A stretch of DNA of 6,486 nt. It comes from Oceanospirillaceae bacterium (GTDB taxonomy: Bacteria > Pseudomonadota > Gammaproteobacteria > Pseudomonadales > Balneatricaceae). Positions 1 to 5,996 of this stretch are shown in pieces. The notes beneath the pieces were generated by a model. It was not told where the DNA came from, ran no database searches, and worked only from the letters and a program-made list of their open reading frames with translations. The stretch spans positions 1-6,486 of the forward strand of contig DNNY01000004.1 of the NCBI GenBank assembly GCA_003497765.1, in the 5' to 3' direction. Every line of letters begins with the position of its first letter. Within the stretch, counting starts at the first letter, position 1. Position numbers and translations under genes: made by a program.

Positions 1-318
1 TCGATTGCCGCCAGTCCTGATGATGAATTACATACTTTTCTGGCAGCTGAAGGAGATGAAAACTATCTTGGCGAAGCGGCTGAATTTATGGCTACTGTTG
101 CTCAGGAAACCCCTGAACAAGCAGCTGAAGTGGCGACTGTATTGGTAGAAACAGTGCCCGAGGAAGCGGGGCAAGTGGTTGAATCCCTAGCCCAAGTAGA
201 CCCAAAGCAAGTAGAAGATTGGGTTGAAGAAATAGCTGAGGCTGTACCAGCCGTTGCGGAAGAGATCAATGAAGCAGTAGCCAATAGCCTAGCTGCGGAA
301 GAAGACAATCCAAAGTAA
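1..318 (+). CDS. C-terminal part of an acidic Ala/Val/Glu-rich repeat protein of unknown function (5' end outside the window)
   Basis: I do not recognise this protein. The frame is open from base 1 and gives 105 residues before TAA, so the start probably lies off the left edge. An ATG at position 88 is possible, but no Shine-Dalgarno precedes it and the residues before it have the same acidic composition and repeat phase. The visible part has 27 Asp/Glu against 2 Lys and no Arg, no Cys and a single Trp, so it is strongly negatively charged. From residue 38 it consists of four 15-residue units, each opening with Pro (P38, P53, P68, P83), with Ala/Val/Ile/Leu spaced as in amphipathic helices; a fifth, degenerate unit without the Pro precedes them. 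There is no transmembrane segment or recognisable catalytic motif. It is convergent with mutT, 12 bases away, so it is not part of that operon. It could be the tail of a longer protein or a small helical protein; function cannot be inferred. Confidence 0.7.
   Translation, partial: SIAASPDDELHTFLAAEGDENYLGEAAEFMATVAQETPEQAAEVATVLVETVPEEAGQVVESLAQVDPKQVEDWVEEIAEAVPAVAEEINEAVANSLAAEEDNPK
112..291 (+). repeat. Four tandem 15-residue proline-started helical units within the acidic protein
   Basis: Codons for Pro fall at 112, 157, 202 and 247, exactly 45 bases apart. The units read PEQAAEVATVLVETV, PEEAGQVVESLAQVD, PKQVEDWVEEIAEAV and PAVAEEINEAVANSL. The shared pattern is Pro, one to three polar or acidic residues, then alternating hydrophobic and acidic positions. 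The preceding unit, LGEAAEFMATVAQET (67-111), keeps the phase without the Pro. At DNA level the units differ widely in codon choice, so this is an old repeat conserved as protein, not a recent tandem duplication. Seen directly in the translation; the helical interpretation is inferred. Confidence 0.7.
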
Positions 319-330
319 ATTCTAAGGCTA

Positions 331-735
331 TTAATTTGGCCAGTCTTTTAATAAGGCTTCGAGCACGGGTTTATTGGCTTTAGGTAAGGTGTATGCTTGG
401 CATGCTTCTGCATTAACCCATTGTAAAGGCTGTCCTTCTGCTCCCTTAGGAGTGCCAGCAAAGCGCTTGATAATATAAAACCGCAAACTTACCTGCTTAT
501 CAGGATAGTCATAGGTAATATGCTGAAATAATTGACAATCTTGGGGCTCAACTTGCACCCCCAACTCTTCCTGTAATTCTCGACATAAGGCTTGTTCAGG
601 GGTTTCACCCACTTCGATCTTACCACCGGGAAATTCCCACTTACCACCTTGATGCTGATGATCTGCACGTTGGGCTAACAGAATATGACCCTTACCATCA
701 ACAAGAATCCCCGCTGCCACATCCACTTTCGCCAT
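331..735 (-). CDS. mutT: MutT, 8-oxo-dGTP diphosphatase (Nudix hydrolase)
   Basis: MutT hydrolyses 8-oxo-dGTP to the monophosphate and pyrophosphate in the cytoplasm, preventing A:T to C:G transversions. The protein has 134 residues, close to the 129 of E. coli MutT. The Nudix box GX5EX7REUXEEXGU is complete: G38, E44, R52, E53, E56, E57, G59 and V60, with the metal-binding REXXEE at 52-57. It is preceded by KWEFPGGKIE, as in MutT proper, and the C-terminal PKANKPVL carries an Asn (N121) equivalent by position to N119 of E. coli, which reads the 8-oxoguanine base. This supports MutT rather than a generic Nudix protein. The protein ends shortly after that motif, so there is no C-terminal thiamine-phosphate-synthase-like fusion of the kind found in some relatives. 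It starts 9 bases after the argJ stop; the only Shine-Dalgarno-like GGAG lies inside the argJ end, some 13 bases upstream, suggesting translation coupled to argJ. It is last in the secA-argJ-mutT run, and no terminator is visible behind it. Confidence 0.95.
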   Translation of the reverse strand: MAKVDVAAGILVDGKGHILLAQRADHQHQGGKWEFPGGKIEVGETPEQALCRELQEELGVQVEPQDCQLFQHITYDYPDKQVSLRFYIIKRFAGTPKGAEGQPLQWVNAEACQAYTLPKANKPVLEALLKDWPN

Positions 736-744
736 TAGCTTAGC

Positions 745-1959
745 CTAGCTCCGGTAATCGGCATTGATACGCACATACTCATAGGTGAGATCTGTGGTCC
801 ATACTGTTTCTGTGGAATTTCCACGTTTAAGGTCTACCCGAATGGTGATTTCATCTTTATCCATTACTGCCTGACCGGCCTCTTCCGTATAACTATCGGC
901 CCGACCGCCATTGGCTACTAGTAATTCATTGCCTAAATATATAGTTAGGTTTTCAACATCTAAATCAGTAATGCCTGCATAACCCACGGCAGCCAGAATA
1001 CGCCCCCAATTTGGATCCGCAGCAAAGAGTGCTGTTTTGACCAAGGGAGAATGGGCGATAGCATAGGCTACATCTAAGCACTCTTGTGGGTTTTGACCAC
1101 CTGCTACGGTAATGGCAATAAATTTACTAGCACCCTCACCATCACGCACAATGGCTTGGGCTAGGGTTTGCATTAAACTAACTAAAGCTTCTCTTAATGC
1201 ATGGTAATCAGCTGTGCCGGATGCAACTGTCAAACCACTAGCACCCGTGGCAACTAACATACAAGAATCATTAGTCGACATATCACCATCGACAGTAATA
1301 CGATTAAAACTTAATTCAGTGGCATCCCTAACCAGCTCTTGGGTCAGGTCTTGGGAAAGACCAATATCTGTTGCTACATAAGCTAACATGGTCGCCATAT
1401 TCGGCCGAATCATACCTGAGCCTTTGGCAATACCAGTTAAGGTGATCTCCGTGCCAGACAATTGCAGCTTAACACTGGCACCCTTTGTGCGGGTATCGGT
1501 GGTGAGTATGCCTTCAGCCGCATCAGACCAGCCATCCTCAGTCAGATTAGCATAGGCTTGGGGTAAAGCATTTAGCAAACATGGCATAGGCAAATGCTCG
1601 CCTATAACGCCAGTAGAAAAAGGTAATACCTGAGCAGCAGAAACAGCCGCTAGGTCAGCTACAGCAGCACAGGTTGATAAAGCGTCTTGCATGCCCTGTG
1701 GACCTGTACCAGCGTTGGCATTACCCGTATTCACAACCATTAATAACGGCTGTTGGGTGGCCAAATGTTGTCGACAAATATGCACTGGTGCGGCACAAAA
1801 AGCATTGGCGGTAAACACACCAGCCATAGTGCTTCCTGGCTGCGCCTGCATAATCACCAGATCTTTACGCCCAGGTGTTTTAATACCAGCGCTGGTGGTG
1901 CCTAATTTAAAGCCAGCAACGGGAAAATAATTAATTTTCTGTTCTGCGCCAACGGCCAT
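745..1959 (-). CDS. argJ: ArgJ, glutamate N-acetyltransferase / ornithine acetyltransferase
   Basis: ArgJ moves the acetyl group from N2-acetylornithine to glutamate, giving ornithine and N-acetylglutamate, and so runs arginine synthesis as a cycle; some members also use acetyl-CoA to start it. The protein has 404 residues, normal for the family. The precursor cleaves itself before a threonine that becomes the N-terminal nucleophile of the beta chain: here KGSGMIRPNMAT-MLAY, with A189 before T190. The oxyanion-hole STGVIG (T116, G117) and the glycine-rich NTGNANAGTG (77-86) are present, and the C-terminus INADYRS is the usual family ending. Whether it is mono- or bifunctional cannot be told from sequence by eye. 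The start follows a good AAGGA, and the gene begins 17 bases after the secA stop, so it is very likely co-transcribed with secA. No ARG box is evident in the short gap, so arginine repression at this site looks unlikely. Confidence 0.96.
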   Translation of the reverse strand: MAVGAEQKINYFPVAGFKLGTTSAGIKTPGRKDLVIMQAQPGSTMAGVFTANAFCAAPVHICRQHLATQQPLLMVVNTGNANAGTGPQGMQDALSTCAAVADLAAVSAAQVLPFSTGVIGEHLPMPCLLNALPQAYANLTEDGWSDAAEGILTTDTRTKGASVKLQLSGTEITLTGIAKGSGMIRPNMATMLAYVATDIGLSQDLTQELVRDATELSFNRITVDGDMSTNDSCMLVATGASGLTVASGTADYHALREALVSLMQTLAQAIVRDGEGASKFIAITVAGGQNPQECLDVAYAIAHSPLVKTALFAADPNWGRILAAVGYAGITDLDVENLTIYLGNELLVANGGRADSYTEEAGQAVMDKDEITIRVDLKRGNSTETVWTTDLTYEYVRINADYRS

Positions 1960-1965
1960 ATTACG

Positions 1966-1970
1966 TCCTT
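1966..1970 (-). promoter_or_regulatory. Ribosome binding site of argJ
   Basis: On the minus strand AAGGA sits six bases before the argJ ATG, in the 17-base gap after the secA stop. It fixes the start giving MAVGAEQK and is the clearest Shine-Dalgarno in the window. Confidence 0.7.
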
Positions 1971-1976
1971 ATATAG

Positions 1977-4691
1977 CTAGGCTAGTTTGCCACAACAATG
2001 TTTATATTTTTTGCCCGAACCACAGGTACAAGGCTCATTGCGCCCCACCTTTGGTTTTGCTGTAGCTACTTTTGCATCTGCTGCAGCGGCAGATTGGGCA
2101 GTGCGTGAGGCCGCCTGGGCTTGAGCATGTTGGAACTCCATCGCTTGCTGAGCAACAGACCGCCGTTGACGTTCTTCTGCTTCAATTTCCTGAGGTGAAC
2201 GCACTTGCACATGAGATAAAATCCTAATCACATCTTCCTTAATAGCAAACAGCAAATGTTGGAATAATTCAAAGGATTCACGTTTGTATTCCTGTTTGGG
2301 GTTTTTCTGTGCATAACCACGGAGGTGGATACCTTGGCGCAACATATCCATGGTTGCCAAGTGCTCTTTCCAGCGCGCGTCGATCACTTGCAACATCACT
2401 TGTTTTTCAAAAGTACGGATTGACTGAGCACCCACTACAGACTCTTTCGCAGTATAATGTTCAGCGATCGTATCAAGGATTTTATTACGCAGGGTATCCT
2501 CGTGCAGACGATCGTCTTCATCGAGCCATTTCTGCACCGGAATCTGCATGGCAAATTGTTTAGCTAAAGATTCTTCTAAACCCCGAATATCCCATTGCTC
2601 TGCCAAACTTTGTGGTGGAATATAACCGTCAATATTACTATTAACCACTTCTTGACGAATGTTAACAATAACCTCACTAATCTGGTCGGCGTTCATTAAG
2701 TCATTACGCTGTTCATAGATAACTGAGCGCTGATCATTGGCAACATCATCATATTCGAGAAGTTGCTTACGAATATCAAAGTTACGGCCTTCTAACTTAC
2801 GCTGAGACTTCTCCACAGCATTGCTCACCATGCGGTGTTCGATGGCTTCACCTTTCTCCATACCCAGCTTTTGCATCAGGCCTTTAATCCGCTCGGGGGC
2901 AAAGATACGTAAGAGATTATCTTCCAAAGACAGATAGAAACGTGACGAACCAGGGTCACCTTGGCGGCCAGAACGGCCACGAAGCTGATTATCGATACGC
3001 CTCGATTCATGACGTTCGGTACCGATAATATGCAAGCCCCCTTGAGCCAATACCAAATCATGGCGTGTTTGCCACTCGGCCTTAACAGCATCTTTCTGCT
3101 CAGCCGTTGCTGACGCATCCAGGGCTTCTAATTCGGCCTCTAGCTTACCGCCTAGCACAATATCGGTACCACGGCCTGCCATATTGGTGGCAATGGTTAC
3201 AGCACCGGGACGGCCAGCTTGAGCCACAATATGGGCCTCCTGTTCATGCTGCTTAGCATTCAAAACATTATGTTCGATACTGGCTTTAGACAGGGCCTGA
3301 GAAATCATTTCCGACATTTCAATGGATGCAGTACCCACTAGAACAGGACGTTGCTCACTAACACAGTGGCTTATATCTTCGATAATGGCAGCAAACTTTT
3401 CTTCTAGAGTCAGGTAAACAAGGTCATTCATGTCCTGACGTTTTACATCCACATTGGTTGGAATCACCAATACATCCAAACCGTAAATTTGATGTAATTC
3501 AAAGGCTTCGGTATCAGCTGTACCTGTCATACCGGCAAGTTTACTATACAAACGGAAGTAATTTTGGAAGGTTGTTGAAGCCAAGGTCTGGCTTTCTTTT
3601 TGAATCTCTACCCCTTCTTTGGCTTCAACCGCTTGATGAATACCCTCAGACCAGCGACGACCAGGCATGGTCCTACCCGTATGCTCATCAACAATCACCA
3701 CCTGACCATTTTGTACTATATAGTCGACGTTCTTCTGGAATACCACATGGGCACGAAGTCCAGCATAGATATGGTGTAACAGGGTTAAATTACTTGCGGC
3801 ATATAAACTATCACCGGCTTGCAGTAACTTGGCCTCAGCCAGCAGTTCTTCGACATATAAATGCCCTTCTTCAGTCAGTTCGATGGCGCGTTGGGATTCA
3901 TCAAAAGTATAGTGTCCCGATGGCTGCTCATCACCTTCAACTTCGGTTTGTTTATCCAGTTTCGGGATCAGTTTATCGATGGTTTGGTAAATGGCCGTAT
4001 TGTCTTCCACCGGACCAGAAATAATTAATGGGGTCCGCGCTTCATCGATAAGGATTGAGTCAACTTCATCAACAATAGCGAAATTTAGTTGGCGCTGAAC
4101 TTTGTCAGCGACACTAAAGGCCATATTGTCGCGCAAATAGTCAAAGCCAAACTCATTATTCGTGCCATAGGTAACATCACAGCCATAAGCAGCACGTTTT
4201 TGCTGGTTATCTTGACCACCCACAATAACCCCTACACTTAAGCCAAGGCCTTCATATAAGGGACGCATCCATTCAGCATCACGATTGGCAAGGTAATCGT
4301 TTACCGTGACGACGTGCACACCATTACCAGGGATAGCATTTAAATATACGGCTAAGGTAGCCACTAAGGTTTTACCTTCTCCCGTGCGCATCTCAGCTAC
4401 TTTACCTTTATGTAAAGCCATACCGCCAATCATCTGCACATCGAAATGGCGTAAGCCCATAAATCTAACGGACGCTTCTCGACATACTGCAAAAGCCTCT
4501 GGTAATAGCTTATCTAAGCTTTCACCGGCTTCAAAACGTTCCTTAAATTCGCCCCGCTTAGCAGCAATATCGCTATCTGACATACCTTGGCATTGGCTTT
4601 CCAAGTCATTAATGGATTGGACTATTTTATTAAGCTTCTTAACTTCGCGATCATTTTTGCTGCCAAAAATGGACTGGAGAATATTAAACAT
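1977..4691 (-). CDS. secA: SecA, preprotein translocase ATPase
   Basis: SecA is the motor of the Sec pathway: it binds unfolded preproteins, often handed over by SecB, and pushes them through SecYEG by ATP hydrolysis at the inner membrane. The protein has 904 residues, against 901 in E. coli, and appears intact. Visible in order: Walker A in MRTGEGKT (101-108), the SecA signature [15 protein letters not shown] (208-222, Walker B DEVD), the preprotein cross-linking region after about 225, RGTD at 507-510, the arginine-finger motif [15 protein letters not shown] (569-583), the helical scaffold and wing domains, an Ala/Gln-rich linker (about 845-880) and a C-terminal zinc finger CxCx8CC (C888, C890, C899, C900) that contacts SecB and lipids. 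The start [13 protein letters not shown] matches the family. The Shine-Dalgarno is poor: purine-rich AGAAGG ends only two bases before ATG. An lpxC terminator lies upstream, so secA needs its own promoter. No secM-like gene precedes it. Confidence 0.98.
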   Translation of the reverse strand: MFNILQSIFGSKNDREVKKLNKIVQSINDLESQCQGMSDSDIAAKRGEFKERFEAGESLDKLLPEAFAVCREASVRFMGLRHFDVQMIGGMALHKGKVAEMRTGEGKTLVATLAVYLNAIPGNGVHVVTVNDYLANRDAEWMRPLYEGLGLSVGVIVGGQDNQQKRAAYGCDVTYGTNNEFGFDYLRDNMAFSVADKVQRQLNFAIVDEVDSILIDEARTPLIISGPVEDNTAIYQTIDKLIPKLDKQTEVEGDEQPSGHYTFDESQRAIELTEEGHLYVEELLAEAKLLQAGDSLYAASNLTLLHHIYAGLRAHVVFQKNVDYIVQNGQVVIVDEHTGRTMPGRRWSEGIHQAVEAKEGVEIQKESQTLASTTFQNYFRLYSKLAGMTGTADTEAFELHQIYGLDVLVIPTNVDVKRQDMNDLVYLTLEEKFAAIIEDISHCVSEQRPVLVGTASIEMSEMISQALSKASIEHNVLNAKQHEQEAHIVAQAGRPGAVTIATNMAGRGTDIVLGGKLEAELEALDASATAEQKDAVKAEWQTRHDLVLAQGGLHIIGTERHESRRIDNQLRGRSGRQGDPGSSRFYLSLEDNLLRIFAPERIKGLMQKLGMEKGEAIEHRMVSNAVEKSQRKLEGRNFDIRKQLLEYDDVANDQRSVIYEQRNDLMNADQISEVIVNIRQEVVNSNIDGYIPPQSLAEQWDIRGLEESLAKQFAMQIPVQKWLDEDDRLHEDTLRNKILDTIAEHYTAKESVVGAQSIRTFEKQVMLQVIDARWKEHLATMDMLRQGIHLRGYAQKNPKQEYKRESFELFQHLLFAIKEDVIRILSHVQVRSPQEIEAEERQRRSVAQQAMEFQHAQAQAASRTAQSAAAADAKVATAKPKVGRNEPCTCGSGKKYKHCCGKLA

Positions 4692-4693
4692 TG

Positions 4694-4699
4694 CCTTCT
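4694..4699 (-). promoter_or_regulatory. Weak, very close ribosome binding site of secA
   Basis: On the minus strand AGAAGG ends two bases before the secA ATG, closer than the usual five to nine. It lies in a longer purine run (AAAAAGAAAGAAGG) that may act as a loose ribosome-binding stretch. The secA start is fixed by protein homology rather than by this site. Confidence 0.35.
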
Positions 4700-4805
4700 T
4701 TCTTTTTCATTATGTGTCAATTGATGGCTTGTTACTCGGACTAATTTACAGGATAGCCTATGGAGTGGAAAAGATGGATCGCCATTTAAAAATTTATCAT
4801 CATGT

Positions 4806-4827
4806 ATTATGGGGATTTTCCCATAAT
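4806..4827. repeat. Inverted repeat ATTATGGG-N6-CCCATAAT over the putative secA promoter
   Basis: Eight-base arms at 4806-4813 and 4820-4827 are perfect reverse complements around the six-base centre GATTTT. The left arm contains the -10 hexamer of the candidate secA promoter and the right arm ends next to its -35, so a bound protein would block the promoter. As RNA from an upstream start it could instead form a hairpin. It lacks a direct U-run on the minus strand, so it is not a good terminator for lpxC. On the plus strand TTTT follows, but no plus-strand gene ends here. Confidence 0.5.
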
Positions 4828-4833
4828 TTTAAA
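4806..4833 (-). promoter_or_regulatory. Possible sigma-70 promoter of secA-argJ-mutT
   Basis: Read on the minus strand: TTTAAA (4833-4828, 4 of 6 matches to TTGACA), a 16-base spacer, then CATAAT (4811-4806, 5 of 6 matches to TATAAT). Transcription would begin near 4799, leaving a leader of about 108 bases. It lies downstream of the lpxC terminator, where a secA promoter is required. An alternative -10, TATAAG at 4888-4883 just after the terminator, has no good -35. The region is AT-rich, so chance matches are likely; this is inference from motifs only. Confidence 0.35.
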
Positions 4834-4897
4834 GCCTTTTTTGCCATATAAACCTAGCAAGGGGTTAAGATTTTGACCTCAACTTATAAAAGGCAAT

Positions 4898-4932
4898 AAA
4901 AAAGCCGGTTTGTGTAAAATTAAACCGGCTTT
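4898..4932 (-). terminator. Rho-independent terminator of lpxC
   Basis: On the minus strand an 11-base perfect stem, AAAGCCGGTTT (4932-4922) and AAACCGGCTTT (4911-4901), encloses a 10-base loop and runs into a six-T tail. It starts 47 bases after the lpxC stop. On the plus strand the stem is followed by GTAAGAA, so it works in one direction only. It separates the ftsZ-lpxC transcript from secA-argJ-mutT. Confidence 0.9.
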
Positions 4933-4979
4933 GTAAGAATTTACTAATGCGCCTAAGCAATGGCCTCTCAGCTTATTTT

Positions 4980-5888
4980 CTATGCAGCTGCAGGTGCCAT
5001 ATAAGCAATTGGTGCTGAATTTTCATCATCAAAAGTGACCACTTCCCAAGACTCTCTATTGGCAACTAACTCACGTAACAATAGGTGGTTTAGACCATGA
5101 CCTGACTTATAGCCTTCAAACTGACCAATTAAGCTGTTACCAAGCAGATAGAGATCACCAACTGCATCAAGAACTTTATGTTTGACGAACTCATTTTTGT
5201 AGCGCAAACCATCTTCGTTAAGGACGCGGAAATCATCAACGGCAATGGCGTTATCCATACTGCCACCCAAGGCCAAATTTTTGGAACGCAGGTATTCGAA
5301 GTCACGCATAAAGCCAAAAGTACGAGCACGGCTCACTTCTTTAACATAGGAGGTACTAGAAAAGTCCAGATAAGTAGTACAGTTATCTTTGTCAAATACA
5401 GGATGATCAAAATCTATGGTAAAACCGACACGGAAGCCTTCATAAGGCAACAATGTGGCTTTTTTATCTTCGTGCTTAGCCTGAATAGGGCTTTTGATAC
5501 GAATAAACTTTTTCGGTGCATTCTGTTCTTCTACGCCAGCTGATTGCAATAGGAAAACAAACGGTGCCGAGCTGCCATCCATAATGGGCACTTCTTCGCC
5601 ACTTAACTCGACATAAGCATTATCGATACCTAAGCCGGCAAATGCTGACATTAGGTGTTCAATTGTACAAACACGAACCCCATCCTTGACCAGGTTTGTG
5701 GAGAGTGTCGTATCACCTACATTGTCAACATTAGCCTCTATGGTGACAACGGGATCCAAATCTGTGCGACAAAAAACGATACCTGTGTTGGCTGGAGCAG
5801 GCTTTAAAGTCAAATAAACTTTTTTGCCAGTATGGATACCAATACCGGTAGCGCGGATCACATTTTTGAGAGTACGTTGTCTAACCAT
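4980..5888 (-). CDS. lpxC: LpxC, UDP-3-O-acyl-N-acetylglucosamine deacetylase
   Basis: LpxC is the zinc enzyme that removes the acetyl group from UDP-3-O-acyl-GlcNAc, the committed step of lipid A synthesis, in the cytoplasm. The protein has 302 residues (E. coli 305). The zinc ligands H78, H237 and D241 and the catalytic E77 and H264 fall at the same numbers as in Pseudomonas aeruginosa LpxC, in [17 protein letters not shown] and KSGHGLNH. The hydrophobic-passage and insert regions of both domains are present, so the enzyme looks intact. The start MVRQRTLKN corresponds to MIKQRTLK of E. coli; AAGG lies 11 bases upstream, which is long, and an out-of-frame ATG lies between. The C-terminus [11 protein letters not shown] is apolar, like the tail that FtsH recognises in E. 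coli, though whether FtsH acts here is unknown. The gene follows ftsZ by 108 bases, in the usual order, and ends at its own terminator. Confidence 0.98.
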   Translation of the reverse strand: MVRQRTLKNVIRATGIGIHTGKKVYLTLKPAPANTGIVFCRTDLDPVVTIEANVDNVGDTTLSTNLVKDGVRVCTIEHLMSAFAGLGIDNAYVELSGEEVPIMDGSSAPFVFLLQSAGVEEQNAPKKFIRIKSPIQAKHEDKKATLLPYEGFRVGFTIDFDHPVFDKDNCTTYLDFSSTSYVKEVSRARTFGFMRDFEYLRSKNLALGGSMDNAIAVDDFRVLNEDGLRYKNEFVKHKVLDAVGDLYLLGNSLIGQFEGYKSGHGLNHLLLRELVANRESWEVVTFDDENSAPIAYMAPAAA

Positions 5889-5901
5889 TTCGCCATTAAC
5901 C

Positions 5902-5930
5902 TTGACTTAAAATTCGGCGCATATTATACA
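5902..5930 (+). promoter_or_regulatory. Promoter-like sequence facing ftsZ antisense
   Basis: On the plus strand TTGACT (5902-5907, 5 of 6 matches) is followed at exactly 17 bases by TATACA (5925-5930, 4 of 6). A transcript would start near 5937 and run antisense into the ftsZ 3' end. Its -10 overlaps the lpxC -10 on the other strand. No plus-strand gene follows, so the role, if any, would be antisense or interference. Motif evidence only. Confidence 0.3.
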
Positions 5931-5959
5931 CTAGAATTGTGCCCCCAAGGGGAATATGC
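5919..5959. repeat. Inverted repeat GCATATT / AATATGC around the lpxC promoter region
   Basis: Seven-base arms at 5919-5925 and 5953-5959 are reverse complements, 27 bases apart, and enclose CCCCAAGGGG (5943-5952). The left arm overlaps the lpxC -10. It could be a spaced operator or a chance match in AT-rich DNA. Confidence 0.3.
5923..5928 (-). promoter_or_regulatory. -10 element of a probable lpxC promoter
   Basis: A perfect TATAAT on the minus strand lies 34 bases before the lpxC start. The -35 is poor: TTGGGG (5948-5943) would leave only 14 bases, and the hexamer at 17 bases is CCCTTG. No extended -10 TGn is present. A promoter here is expected, because lpxC often has its own promoter within the dcw cluster, but with such a -35 it may be weak or need an activator. 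Confidence 0.45.
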
Positions 5960-5996
5960 TAAACAATTTACACAAGGTCGGGCGAAGTTTTTGCAT

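Larger units (their letters stand above)
4692..4979. other. Non-coding region between lpxC and secA
   Basis: This 288-base stretch holds no convincing gene. It contains, in minus-strand order, the lpxC terminator, a possible secA promoter with an inverted repeat, and an inferred leader of about 110 bases before secA. In E. coli this position carries secM, and Pseudomonas-type genomes have other genes between lpxC and secA. Here only very short frames are present: 14 codons at 4741-4785 and 8 codons at 4684-4710, both without a Shine-Dalgarno. Confidence 0.8.

Noticed and set aside
88..90. ATG at 88 as the true start of the acidic protein
   Set aside because: The same frame is open to base 1 with the same acidic composition and repeat phase, and no Shine-Dalgarno precedes the ATG.
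3458..4024. Plus-strand open frame of 188 codons
   Set aside because: It lies wholly antisense within secA, whose frame is intact and conserved; the translation shows no known motif and looks like a shadow frame.
4715..4720. Perfect TTGACA on the minus strand just before secA
   Set aside because: The -10 would fall at 4697-4692, which reads AAGGCA, and transcription would start inside the secA coding region.
4741..4785. Fourteen-codon frame in the secA leader (MAIHLFHSIGYPVN) as a SecM-like arrest peptide
   Set aside because: It has no Shine-Dalgarno, is too short for a signal peptide plus arrest sequence, and lacks anything like the SecM ending WIxxxxGIRAGP.
4306..4851. Plus-strand open frame of 181 codons running from secA into the spacer
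   Set aside because: Most of it is antisense to the secA N-terminus; the rest crosses the spacer with AT-rich, composition-driven residues. No ribosome binding site or motif supports it.
5178..5543. Plus-strand open frame of 121 codons inside lpxC
   Set aside because: Antisense to a complete lpxC with all catalytic residues; no supporting start signal or motif.
5942..5952. CCCCC-AA-GGGG as a terminator after ftsZ
   Set aside because: The loop would be only two bases and no T-run follows on the minus strand; read-through into lpxC is more likely.
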